DNA of 64,000 bases from Shewanella sp. KT0246 (GTDB lineage: Bacteria; Pseudomonadota; Gammaproteobacteria; Enterobacterales; Shewanellaceae): the NCBI RefSeq assembly GCF_019654955.1, contig NZ_BPEV01000013.1, forward strand, positions 54,526 through 118,525. Reading direction: 5' to 3'. Made by a program: the position numbers and the translations under genes. The notes beneath the pieces are model-generated. The model was not told the origin of the DNA, searched no databases, and worked only from the letters and a program-made list of their open reading frames with translations. Numbering within the stretch: position 1 is the stretch's first letter; every line of letters starts with the position of its first letter. Positions 28,268 through 36,729 of this stretch are shown here, piece by piece.

Positions 28268-28774
28268 TTAAAGACTACCTTTGGTTTCAGGCGTTAAAGA
28301 CTTTTCTATGACTTGTTTTATTTCTTGGACTGAATATCTTGCTTTGGCTGGAAATCGTATGAGTGGTAGTTGGGCGCTTTTACAAGCATCGTTAATGAGA
28401 GCATCACGTTTCTGAGCGCGTTTGCTGTTGTGGCTTTTGTCGTCTAGCTCTATGGCTGCAACAAATTCCATGGTGTCGGGTTTACACAGTATATAGTCGA
28501 AGTGCTTGGCTGAAATTCGGTTAAATGCGGTTTGCCAGTTGCTTCGGTTTAACCCTTTTTCAGGGGTAAGCACATCGGCAACACGCACTTTTGCAAATAC
28601 ACGATATTGAGCTGCACAGGCGGTATCAAGTACGCCTAAAAATGAGCGTTCGGCAGGGGAGAATAATATACTTTTTTGGCGATAGCTTTACTGCTGAGGA
28701 CGGTTAATAAAGGCTGTGAATAGCTTGATAAGCACGATAAATACCAATGCTAAAATAAGGTAGGTGAAATCCAT
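28268..28774 (-). pseudogene. DUF2726 protein gene interrupted by one in-frame stop
   Basis: From ATG 28774 (AGGA upstream) the frame reads a membrane anchor MDFTYLILALVFIVLIKLF and then FINRPQQ, stops at TAA (28688-28690), and resumes in the same frame with SYRQKSILFSPAERSFLGVL, FAKVRVADVLTPEKG, FNRISAKHFDYILC and VAAIELDDKSHNSKR. This is the expected full order of a DUF2726 (restriction-endonuclease-like fold) protein. A single base change would restore a 168-residue product. GTG 28588 could restart translation to give a 106-residue fragment. It could also be a sequencing error. Confidence 0.82.
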
Positions 28775-28887
28775 AATTCATCCTTGAATTGAAAATAGGT
28801 GGTTAGAATATACAGTTCATTTTGTGCTTGTAAAATGCGGGGCTGATTCTACCTCCATTTGTCCTCTATCTCATGAATATATTTATC

Positions 28888-30006
28888 TCATTGTTGCTCA
28901 CGGCCAGTGCATACTTTATTTTTACCGGTATTTTTAGCTGTATATAAGGCTTCGTCGGCAATTTCGAGTAGTTTTCTTGGAGCTTCTTGAGCGACTGTTA
29001 ATGCGGCAACGCCCAAACTAATGGTGATATTTAGTGTGACTTTGTCGGTTTCAAAAGGAGTTGCAAAAATTGTTTTGCGAAGACGTTCGCCAATCATGAG
29101 TGCATCATTAATATTTGTCTTTGGTAGAAAAGCAACGAACTCCTCGCCACCAAACCGACCGAAAATATCAAATTCACGCATTACGTGTCGACAGCGGTTG
29201 GCTATTTCAAGTAATACTTGGTCACCAACAACATGGCCATAAGTGTCATTAACTTCTTTAAAGTTATCTACATCAAGCATAATTACGGCATATTCATGGC
29301 CATGATTAATGGCATTTTTGACGTCATTATCGCCAAGCTCTAATACCTTTCTACGATTGTATATTTGGGTTAACCCGTCAATTTCTGCATTTTTCTTTAG
29401 TTCTTCAAGTGCATTAAATTCACGTCGGCGAATGGTTGAAAATTGCAAATATACATATGCTCCAAAGCAATTTACTACAACCAGAAATAATAAGGTTGTG
29501 TAGATATATTCAATTGATGCAAAGCCGAGCACTGCACTGGTTATTATGTAGGTGAGTGACCCCGTGGTGCATACCGCTAACACCCCAATAAAGCGTGGAG
29601 GGAAACTAAGGTAGAACAACAAAACGATGACCGCGACGCCTGGAATACCGACATATTCAACTAAGTTCCCTTTAATCACTAACTCAATGGATTCGCCCTG
29701 TATTAATAACAACAATAATCCGCATAGAATTAGATTCAGTACGGGGGTGTATTTTGTCAGCTTCAACCCACAGACACACACAATCAAACTCATTAAAAGA
29801 ACCGATAGCCTCATGGTAAATATGTCGATAAACATGGGGGCTGAAGTCATTATCATGTAATCGCCAATAATGGCTAGAAAGTAGATTAAACCGCCTACAA
29901 AGCTAGTAAAAACCATCCTTCTACGGAGCTTTTCCCATTCATCTTTACGAAAGGCTATCTCTAATGCAGGATTCACAAATTCGCCCGTTTTTCCAATCTT
30001 GTCCAT
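28888..30006 (-). CDS. membrane diguanylate cyclase (GGDEF)
   Basis: 372 residues making c-di-GMP from two GTP. Six hydrophobic segments (about 30-195) form an integral membrane sensor like MASE domains. The GGDEF domain (about 205-368) has DGLTQIYNRRK, MLDVDNFKEVNDTYGH and the active-site loop RFGGEEF. The inhibitory site RxxD (REFD) lies five residues before GGEEF, so product inhibition is expected. SLGVAAL and ADEALYTAKNTGKNKV complete the domain. The enzyme should be active. Single gene, with no obvious partner. Confidence 0.94.
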   Translation of the reverse strand: MDKIGKTGEFVNPALEIAFRKDEWEKLRRRMVFTSFVGGLIYFLAIIGDYMIMTSAPMFIDIFTMRLSVLLMSLIVCVCGLKLTKYTPVLNLILCGLLLLLIQGESIELVIKGNLVEYVGIPGVAVIVLLFYLSFPPRFIGVLAVCTTGSLTYIITSAVLGFASIEYIYTTLLFLVVVNCFGAYVYLQFSTIRRREFNALEELKKNAEIDGLTQIYNRRKVLELGDNDVKNAINHGHEYAVIMLDVDNFKEVNDTYGHVVGDQVLLEIANRCRHVMREFDIFGRFGGEEFVAFLPKTNINDALMIGERLRKTIFATPFETDKVTLNITISLGVAALTVAQEAPRKLLEIADEALYTAKNTGKNKVCTGREQQ

Positions 30007-30351
30007 TCAACAGCACCTGCACCAAAAGTTCTAATAGTAAATACATAAGCAACACTCTCAATGGCTTTGGCATTAGGAGAAAAGCAAAGGATAGCAATAG
30101 CTTAATTGAATAGAGTATCTTGATATTTACTTGGCCGATATGAACTAACCGAGCAAGTTATTGATTTGTGATCTAACACCAATTTTTAAATAATTGCGCG
30201 GGCTTTAATGGATAAGTGGTCAGAGTAAACTTAATTTTCTATGTCATTTTTTAGTACTAATAGCATTAAGAATATAATCCCAAGAGGCAATTGACTGAGC
30301 AAGCTGAACGAATAAGGAATAAGTGGGGGATTCGTCAGGGTCAGAGTAAAC
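30007..30351. other. intergenic region with two copies of a transposon-end-like motif
   Basis: No gene. GGTCAGAGTAAACTTAATTTT occurs identically at 30218-30238 and 30339-30359, 121 bases apart. The second copy overlaps the 3' end of the transposase remnant, so both probably derive from ends of the same element family. Confidence 0.6.
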
Positions 30352-30525
30352 TTAATTTTTTGCTTTGTAGGGTCGTCCCATTTTCTTTGGTTTCATGCTG
30401 TTTCTTGTGAGTTTTTCTATCTCATTTTTAAATTTAACATTCCCAATCGCCATGCCTTTGTTGGTTGATTGGCGAATATCCTCTATGAGTTTGCTATCTA
30501 GATGATGCTTAAACAAAGCTTGATA
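30352..30525 (-). pseudogene. C-terminal remnant of a REP-associated (Y1/IS200-like) transposase
   Basis: On the minus strand 57 codons read YQALFKHHLDSKLIEDIRQS, then TNKGMAIGNVKFKNEIEKLT and end PKKMGRPYKAKN-stop. This is the characteristic C-terminal tail of TnpA-REP (RAYT) proteins: LF..H, IR, K G..IGN..FK..IE, and a GRP tail. The catalytic HUH half is absent; the gene ends abruptly at an octamer repeat array. Confidence 0.8.
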
Positions 30526-30602
30526 ATTCGATAATTCGATAATTCGATAATTCGATAATTCGATTGTGTGATTGTGTGATTATGTGATTGTGTGATTGTG
30601 CG
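30523..30602. repeat. two adjacent octamer repeat arrays (5 x ATAATTCG, 5 x ATTGTGTG)
   Basis: Five exact copies of ATAATTCG (30523-30562) run directly into five copies of ATTGTGTG with one or two substitutions (30563-30602). Both halves keep an eight-base period. The first array touches the broken end of the transposase remnant. It looks like slippage-prone microsatellite DNA. Confidence 0.9.
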
Positions 30603-30756
30603 CTAGCTATGGTGGTGTGTTGGATGACAGGGTAAATGTTCTGACCTAGACTGCGTACTAAAGCCGACTTGGCTGCTAGTACATTAGTGCATTTGTTAGT
30701 GCTCTAAGATGGTCAGCAGAATGCAGCCTCACTCAAATAAGCGAATAATAGATAGA

Positions 30757-31188
30757 ATGATAAAATTTAAGCTAACCGTTACCACTTTACTTATTGCCAC
30801 GTTAGCTGGATGTTCATCTACATCTAATTTACCCATAGATGCATCTAAAACGACACAATACTCAAAGTCTCATGCTCTAGTGGGGCAAGCTTCTTGGTAT
30901 GGTAATCCATTTCACGGCAGGCTCACTGCCAGTGGTGAGAAGTACAATATGCGAGCTTATACCGCGGCGCATAAAACCTTGCCTTTTGGGACAATCGTTA
31001 GAGCAACGAATACGGCAAATAACAAAAGTGTCGATGTAAAAATTAATGATCGTGGCCCATTTGTAAAAGGGCGAGTGATTGACCTTTCTCAAAAGTCATT
31101 TCAACAAATCGCCAGCACTAATCAAGGGATTGTTCCAATTAAAATTGAAATTTTAGATGACAGTAATACTTTCAGGTATAAACACTAA
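30757..31188 (+). CDS. RlpA-like septal ring lipoprotein (double-psi beta-barrel)
   Basis: About 143 residues from ATG 30757, giving MIKFKLTVTTLLIATLAGCS, a lipoprotein signal with lipobox LAGC; an upstream frame from 30709 adds an unlikely 16-residue leader. Residues about 45-140 are the RlpA double-psi barrel: GQASWYGNPFHGRLTASGE, AAHKTLPFGTIVRATN and INDRGPFVKGRVIDLSQ, with the catalytic-type Asp (NDRGP). There is no SPOR domain, so it is a short RlpA paralogue. It may cleave or bind naked peptidoglycan strands. It stands alone downstream of the transposase remnant. Confidence 0.87.
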   Translation: MIKFKLTVTTLLIATLAGCSSTSNLPIDASKTTQYSKSHALVGQASWYGNPFHGRLTASGEKYNMRAYTAAHKTLPFGTIVRATNTANNKSVDVKINDRGPFVKGRVIDLSQKSFQQIASTNQGIVPIKIEILDDSNTFRYKH

Positions 31189-31282
31189 CTTTGTTGAATA
31201 CATCATTGCGTTGATTCTACTTAGTTTAGTTATGACCTTAGAAGCTACATAACAAAAAGCTATAAAACAAAAAACCATAAAC

Positions 31283-31328
31283 AAAAAAGCTAGCCCGTTT
31301 ACTAAAAGTATTAGCAAACGGGCTAGCT
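31283..31328 (-). terminator. terminator of the Mrp operon
   Basis: AGCTAGCCCGTTT (31288-31300) pairs with AAACGGGCTAGCT (31316-31328), with CTAA/TTAG pairing inside. On the minus strand it is followed by TTTTT. It lies 47 bases after the last Mrp gene stop. Confidence 0.85.
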
Positions 31329-31374
31329 TATATCTAGATATTTCCTTTCAAGCCGAGCTTTTTAACTGAGCTTT

Positions 31375-33075
31375 CTAGCTTACAAAGCCAATAAACAGAT
31401 AGGTTGCAAGAATAACTGCGACCCAAAGCACCATGTTACCAGATGGATAGTCGCTAGAAATAAAGCTACCACCCTCTTTGTATTGACGGGCTAAAAATGC
31501 CTGACATTGACTTAGCTTGCCACGTACTGATTGACGAATGTCGCCATCCACTTTCCAAATAACCGCAAACATACGCTGCATAATATTAGGCACTAAGCGT
31601 CGGTAAACCCAATCTACGTCAAGGTGAGTTGAGCGTAGTTCTGGTGGATACTTACCTTTAAGGTTTAGCCACACAAAGGCCAGCGCTGAGAATAACAGTA
31701 GCTGTGTCTGAGCGAGTACGTGTGTCGCATCATATGGGTTGTAGCCTGTATCGTATGGCAGCAGCGAGTATAGCGCCGCAGGGTAGATACCAATACCAAT
31801 ACATAGGCAGGCCGCAATGAACATTGCCAGTAACATATTGATTGGCGGATCGTTTGCTCTAATACCCGAGTCATGGGCGAAGAAGGCAAAGTAAGGGATT
31901 TTGATGCCTGCATGGTGGAATACACCTGCTGAAGCAAACAATAGCATTAACCAAACCCAGTCATGCCCCGTTTCCATAGCAGCTGTCATCACCATTGATT
32001 TACTGACAAAACCACTAAACAGTGGGAAGGCCGAAATAGAGGCTGCACCCACAATACACAGTATGGTGGTTTTAGGCATGGTTTTATAAAGTCCGCCAAG
32101 ATCCGAGCCATTTATTCTTCCTGTCATATGCAGCACAGCGCCCATGCTCATAAACAGTAAGCCTTTAAAGATTACATCGTTAAAGGCGTGAGAGACCGCG
32201 CCGTTTAAGGCAAGCGAAGTACCAATACCGATACCGACCACCATAAAGCCTACTTGGTTAATCAAGCTGTAAGCAAGTACGCGACGTAAATCGTTTTCAA
32301 TTACCGCAAAGAAGATTGGGAAACAGGTCATTGCTGCGCCAATATACACTAGTAGCTCAGTACCAGGGTATGCTCGAGCTAGTGCATAAACCGCTACTTT
32401 AGTGGTGAAGGCACTGAGTATTACCGTCCCTGTTGGTGTGGCTTCAGGGTATGCATCGGTTAGCCAAGTGTGAGCAAAAGGGAACGCACACTTAATGCCA
32501 AAGGCAATAAAGATAAGCCAACCAGCGATGCTGTCTAAACCGATAAAGTCAAAGGCGGCACTGCCTGTATCGCTGATATAAAATAGCGCGCCAATTAGCA
32601 GAATAACCCCAGAGAGTACCTGCATGATGAGGTAGCGCATACCTGCACTATAGGCGGCTGGTGTGCGGCGAGCCCAAATCAGAAATACTGAGGTGAACGC
32701 CAATAATTCCCAAAACACAAACAAGGTGAGCAAGTCACCCGCGAACACAGCGCCAATGGCGCTGCCTGCATACAGCATGGCTGCCACTTGCTGCACAGTG
32801 TCTTTAACGTGCAATGAATAGACGATGGCAATAAACGCGGCAATATGAAAAATATAGCCAAACATCAGGCTTAATTTATCGGCGCGGTAAGGGACTATTT
32901 CGTAGTCTAAAAACATCATTTGCAAATGGACGCCTTCAGGCACTGTCCACAAATGCAGTCCACCTAAAACCGGAATCGCTATCATCAATGCACCGCGGAG
33001 TTTTCCACGGGTTGTAGCAGCAATCAATCCGCCAATTAAAAACAGCACAAACGGCGGTAACTCAAGCATCCACAT
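31375..33075 (-). CDS. Mrp antiporter large subunit, MrpA/NuoL-like, without the MrpA C-terminal part
   Basis: About 566 residues and 14-15 TM helices of the proton_antipo_M family. Proton-path residues are visible: FVFWELLAFTS (TM5 Glu), GIKCAFPFAHTWLTDAYPEA (TM7 Lys), TTKVAVYALAR (TM8 Lys) and GFVSKSM (TM12 Lys). Canonical MrpA is about 800 residues because of a fused MbhD/E end; here that part is missing and appears in the 331-residue MrpB-like protein. ATG 33075 is chosen because AAGGTGA lies seven bases upstream; ATG 33120 is further inside the preceding gene. Last gene of the operon. Confidence 0.88.
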   Translation of the reverse strand: MWMLELPPFVLFLIGGLIAATTRGKLRGALMIAIPVLGGLHLWTVPEGVHLQMMFLDYEIVPYRADKLSLMFGYIFHIAAFIAIVYSLHVKDTVQQVAAMLYAGSAIGAVFAGDLLTLFVFWELLAFTSVFLIWARRTPAAYSAGMRYLIMQVLSGVILLIGALFYISDTGSAAFDFIGLDSIAGWLIFIAFGIKCAFPFAHTWLTDAYPEATPTGTVILSAFTTKVAVYALARAYPGTELLVYIGAAMTCFPIFFAVIENDLRRVLAYSLINQVGFMVVGIGIGTSLALNGAVSHAFNDVIFKGLLFMSMGAVLHMTGRINGSDLGGLYKTMPKTTILCIVGAASISAFPLFSGFVSKSMVMTAAMETGHDWVWLMLLFASAGVFHHAGIKIPYFAFFAHDSGIRANDPPINMLLAMFIAACLCIGIGIYPAALYSLLPYDTGYNPYDATHVLAQTQLLLFSALAFVWLNLKGKYPPELRSTHLDVDWVYRRLVPNIMQRMFAVIWKVDGDIRQSVRGKLSQCQAFLARQYKEGGSFISSDYPSGNMVLWVAVILATYLFIGFVS

Positions 33076-33412
33076 TGCGATCACCTTTCTTGTTATTGTT
33101 AGCTTCGTGGGCGTGGCCATCGCTGACGTCGACTATTTCAATCTTGCTGTCATCAAGTTCTTCAACGGGTCCGTAGTAATCTTCTGAACGCATCAAAAAG
33201 GTCCGCATCCAGCTAGCGATTAACACTAAGATGACACAGCCTACAAAACCATAGATAGGGTAGAAAATCGGTAAGTTTTCCCAACTATGGTAAACATGAC
33301 GATGGATGACAAAATCAAGTATCACCAGTATCCCGCAGCAGGCGTATAGCAGGTATAAAACCCGTTGGATATTTTTGGGGTTATCAAAGAGGTACTGCTT
33401 CTCGTTATCCAT
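33062..33412 (-). CDS. small Mrp-operon membrane protein, unknown
   Basis: 116 residues with two TM helices (about 15-35 and 50-72) and an acidic, then Lys/Asn-rich C-terminus (EELDDSKIEIVDVSDGH). It overlaps the stop of the upstream antiporter subunit and the start of the downstream one, so it is translationally tied to the Mrp operon. It matches no canonical Mrp subunit I know; it is probably an accessory or assembly subunit special to this operon type. Confidence 0.8.
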   Translation of the reverse strand: MDNEKQYLFDNPKNIQRVLYLLYACCGILVILDFVIHRHVYHSWENLPIFYPIYGFVGCVILVLIASWMRTFLMRSEDYYGPVEELDDSKIEIVDVSDGHAHEANNNKKGDRNVDA

Positions 33413-34892
33413 GATTCACTCCAGATACAGTCAAGATAGCTTTCGCCAATTCATAAAAGGGCTGAGGATGGATGAACATGATCAAGCAGCCTAATGTGGT
33501 GATAGTTAATGCAATCAAAGAGGGTAGTGGCGCTTCTTTGATCGTACGATTAGTTGGCACCTCGTCTTTACCGGGGAAAAATGCGTGGTAAGGGATAGGT
33601 AATAGATAAGCAATATTCAGTAATGAGCTGAGCATCAAGGTAGCCATGACTAACCAATAGCCTGTTTCTATCGTGCCCATCAACAGGAACCATTTACTCC
33701 ATGTTCCCCCTGCTGGTGGAACGCCGATAATACTCAGACTAGCAATGAAAAATGCCGCCATAGTGACTGGCATGGTATAGCCTAAGCCGCGCATTTCGCT
33801 GACCTTAGATTTATGACTGGCGACCAAAATTGCACCGGCACAAAAGAACAAGGTGATTTTGCCAAAGGCGTGAGAGGCAATATGCATTGAACTGCCGATA
33901 ACACCAGACTGGGTGGCGAGTAGGGCACCGATAGTGATATAGCCCAATTGGCTGACAGTAGAGTAGGCTAGTCTTGCTTTTAAGTTGTCTTGTCGCATGG
34001 CAACAATTGAAGCCAGCAACACTGAAAGTGCCGCTAAATGCAGCAAAAACTCAGTCGTAGGTAGTTTAGGTAATAGGTCGAGTCCAAAAATAAAAATACA
34101 AACCTTAAGTACCGTAAATACCCCAGCTTTTACCACTGCCACAGCATGTAAAAGTGCGCTTACTGGGGTTGGCGCCACCATCGCTGCAGGCAGCCAGCGA
34201 TGAAACGGCATCATGGCAGCCTTACCAATACCAAATATAAATAGCACTAAAATTGCGCCTGCAATAGTGGTATCTACATCGGCGTCAAACACACCGCCAG
34301 CGGTAAACTCTAGGGTGCCTGTGATGAACCAAGTTAAAATAATGGCTAACAGGAAGAAGGCGATTGAGGTGCCGAGCAAAATACCCAAATAGACGCGCCC
34401 ACCTTGCTTGGCTTTTTCTGTTCCTGCATGGGTAACCAGCGGATAAGTAGACAGCGTAAGCACTTCATAGAAGACAAACAGGGTAAATAGATTGGCTGAA
34501 AACGCGAGCCCCATTACCGCACTAATCGCTAACGCGAAGCAGATGTAAAAGCGGGTTTGGTTGTCTTCATTGTGACCACGCATATAACCGATGGCATAAA
34601 TGGTGGTGATTAACCAAAGGAAGCTCGCAATCAGTGCGAATAACATACCTAGCGGTTCTACAACAAAGCTTATCTCTAAGCCCGGCATAAGCTCCCACCA
34701 TGATACTTCAATGCTTGCTCCTGCTTTAAGTGCTTGATAGAGATTGACCACGCAGTAAAGCACCACAAGGCTAATACTTATGGTGACCGCCTCACGAAGG
34801 TTAGGTTTCTTTCCTGTGATTGCAATTGCAAAGGTTGCTAGCAAAGGCAATAGGATAGTTAGCTGTAACATCAGCGCCAAAGATGGATTCAT
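33405..34892 (-). CDS. Mrp antiporter subunit D-like (second copy)
   Basis: 495 residues, about 14 TM helices, proton_antipo_M family. Proton-path residues are present: FVFYEVLTLSTYP (Glu), IGKAAMMPFHRWLPAAMVAP (Lys), VVKAGVFTVLKV (Lys) and TWSKWFLL (Lys). It overlaps both neighbours by a few bases. With the adjacent 492-residue subunit and the MrpA-like one it makes three antiporter-type channels in a single complex, where canonical Mrp has two. Confidence 0.9.
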   Translation of the reverse strand: MNPSLALMLQLTILLPLLATFAIAITGKKPNLREAVTISISLVVLYCVVNLYQALKAGASIEVSWWELMPGLEISFVVEPLGMLFALIASFLWLITTIYAIGYMRGHNEDNQTRFYICFALAISAVMGLAFSANLFTLFVFYEVLTLSTYPLVTHAGTEKAKQGGRVYLGILLGTSIAFFLLAIILTWFITGTLEFTAGGVFDADVDTTIAGAILVLFIFGIGKAAMMPFHRWLPAAMVAPTPVSALLHAVAVVKAGVFTVLKVCIFIFGLDLLPKLPTTEFLLHLAALSVLLASIVAMRQDNLKARLAYSTVSQLGYITIGALLATQSGVIGSSMHIASHAFGKITLFFCAGAILVASHKSKVSEMRGLGYTMPVTMAAFFIASLSIIGVPPAGGTWSKWFLLMGTIETGYWLVMATLMLSSLLNIAYLLPIPYHAFFPGKDEVPTNRTIKEAPLPSLIALTITTLGCLIMFIHPQPFYELAKAILTVSGVNHG

Positions 34893-36367
34893 GGGTTTAT
34901 TCCAAACAAGCTTTGAGAAGCCGCCTGTGCAACTTGCACACTTAGGCGAGTATCGATACCGAAATAGATATTAGCGATCACTAGGGTCCAAATAGGGGCA
35001 AGGAATGTCCAAGGCGCCTCTTTAACCGTATCGCGCCCAGGCAGTGGTGGTCTGAAATAAGCCATTTCGACAATCCGCCAGATATAAACAACGGCCAGTA
35101 ACGAACCTAAAAGGAGCAGCACTGCGACTGGCCACATCCCTGCTTCTACACTGGCGATAAGTAGATACCATTTACTGACAAACCCTACGGTTAATGGCAC
35201 ACCAATTAGGCTTAATCCACCAATGACAATGGCGGACATGGTCAATGGCATTTGTCGACCTAGCCCTTGGAATTGGCTTAGTTGTACGCTGCCAATACGG
35301 TACATTACCGCACCTAATGCTAAAAAGAGGGCGCCTTTCATTAAGGCATGGTTAAACAGATGCAGTAGTGTTGCCATTACGCCAGTGCTGGTGTTAATTG
35401 AATAACCAATAATCATGTAACCCACTTGAGCGATACTTGAGTAGGCCAAAATATGTTTAACATTTTGCTGATATATTGCCGTGGCAGAAGCGACAAAAAC
35501 ACCCACAAGTCCAAGCACCATTAAAATGTCTTGTAAAGGCAGGCTAGTGAACGAGAACGAGATACCAAATACGGTAAAGGTAAAGCGGATTAGCAGGTAA
35601 ACAGCAACCTTGGTTGAGGTGGCTGCTAAAAACGCTGTGACGATTGAAGGTGCATAGGCATAAGCATTAGGCAACCACAGGTGAAGTGGGAACAGTGCAA
35701 GCTTTAAACAGATGCCGACAATTAAGAAGGCGAAAGCTGCAAATACCGTGCGGGTGTGGCCAACGTCAACTAAGCGTTCGGCGAGATCGCTCATATTGAG
35801 TGTGCCCGTCATTTGATAAAGCATACCAATACCAATCAAAATAAAGGTTGCACCAATGGTACCCATAATCAGGTATTGGAACGCCGCCCACAGTGCTCGT
35901 CTGTCTTTACCTAAGGCAATTAAGGCGTATGCAGACAGTGAGGAAATCTCTAAAAATACAAACACATTAAATGCGTCGCCCGTCGCTACAATGCCGAACA
36001 TACCGGTTAGAGATAACAGGTAAAGGCTGTAAAACAGGGTGTGGCGATCTTCGCTTAATTCTTTTTGAATGCTGGTGTTTGCAGCAAATAACACCACAGT
36101 ACCTATGCTTGAGATAATGAGCAGTAAAAAGGCATTGAGTTTATCTATACGATATTCAATTCCCCAAGGTGCTTCCCATCCCCCGAGTTCATAGATGATG
36201 GTGCCAGATTTCATCACTTCTATTAGTAACAGTACGCTGTTGATAAAGGTCGCAGAGCAAACCAACAAAGCAAAAATCCACACCAGTTTCGACCGGTTTA
36301 AGAACCAGCATAATGGCGCTGCCATTAGTGGTATCACGACTTGTAAAATAGGCAGGTGAGCTAACAC
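34889..36367 (-). CDS. mrpD: Mrp antiporter subunit D
   Basis: 492 residues with the MrpD/NuoN fold. Key residues: NVFVFLEISSLSAYAL (TM5 Glu), LKLALFPLHLWLPNAYAYAP (TM7 Lys), STKVAVYLLIRF (TM8 Lys) and GFVSKWYLL (TM12 Lys). It overlaps MrpC by one base (stop and start share a base) and the next D-like gene by four. It should exchange Na+ (or K+) for protons as part of the Mrp complex in the inner membrane. Confidence 0.9.
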   Translation of the reverse strand: MLAHLPILQVVIPLMAAPLCWFLNRSKLVWIFALLVCSATFINSVLLLIEVMKSGTIIYELGGWEAPWGIEYRIDKLNAFLLLIISSIGTVVLFAANTSIQKELSEDRHTLFYSLYLLSLTGMFGIVATGDAFNVFVFLEISSLSAYALIALGKDRRALWAAFQYLIMGTIGATFILIGIGMLYQMTGTLNMSDLAERLVDVGHTRTVFAAFAFLIVGICLKLALFPLHLWLPNAYAYAPSIVTAFLAATSTKVAVYLLIRFTFTVFGISFSFTSLPLQDILMVLGLVGVFVASATAIYQQNVKHILAYSSIAQVGYMIIGYSINTSTGVMATLLHLFNHALMKGALFLALGAVMYRIGSVQLSQFQGLGRQMPLTMSAIVIGGLSLIGVPLTVGFVSKWYLLIASVEAGMWPVAVLLLLGSLLAVVYIWRIVEMAYFRPPLPGRDTVKEAPWTFLAPIWTLVIANIYFGIDTRLSVQVAQAASQSLFGINP

Positions 36368-36729
36368 TATGAATTTTCCTCGTTTAGCTGATCTAGTTTT
36401 TGGATCTCATCTTCTTCGACGCAGCCATAGGATTCTTTGATTCTGATGACGAGGGCAAGTCCAAGTGCTGTGGTTGCAATACCCACCACAATCGCGGTAA
36501 GAATTAACACATGAGGAAGTGGGTTAGAGTAGTCGTTGATCCCTTCAGCTAGGATAGGCGCGCTGCCACGCTCAACCATGCCTACACTGATGTAAAAGAT
36601 AAATACAGAGGTTTGGAAAATCGTTAAGCCAACTAATTTTTTTACGAGGTTGCCATGGGCGATAACGATATAAAAACCAATCATCATCAGCAGGACTACG
36701 ATCCAATAATTATAAAGTCCGAGAAACAT
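36367..36729 (-). CDS. mrpC: Mrp antiporter subunit C
   Basis: About 120 residues, three TM helices, NuoK-like: MFLGLYNYWIVVLLMMIGFY, NLVKKLVGLTIFQTSVFIFY, and DYSNPLPHVLILTAIVVGIA with the conserved proline-leucine-P-H-V-L-I-L-T-A-I-V-V-G block. The start is ATG 36729 with AGGGGAG five bases upstream; a longer frame from 36783 would extend into the upstream gene. It overlaps the MrpB-like gene end by 20 bases. Confidence 0.92.
   Translation of the reverse strand: MFLGLYNYWIVVLLMMIGFYIVIAHGNLVKKLVGLTIFQTSVFIFYISVGMVERGSAPILAEGINDYSNPLPHVLILTAIVVGIATTALGLALVIRIKESYGCVEEDEIQKLDQLNEENS

Noticed and set aside
28268..28588. Separate intact 106-residue gene
   Set aside because: The reading frame continues upstream through a stop into a matching DUF2726 N-terminus with a good ribosome site, so it is better read as part of a broken gene.
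25592..30709. Prophage or integrative element
   Set aside because: No integrase, structural genes or attachment repeats were seen; only transposon-end-like motifs and remnants.
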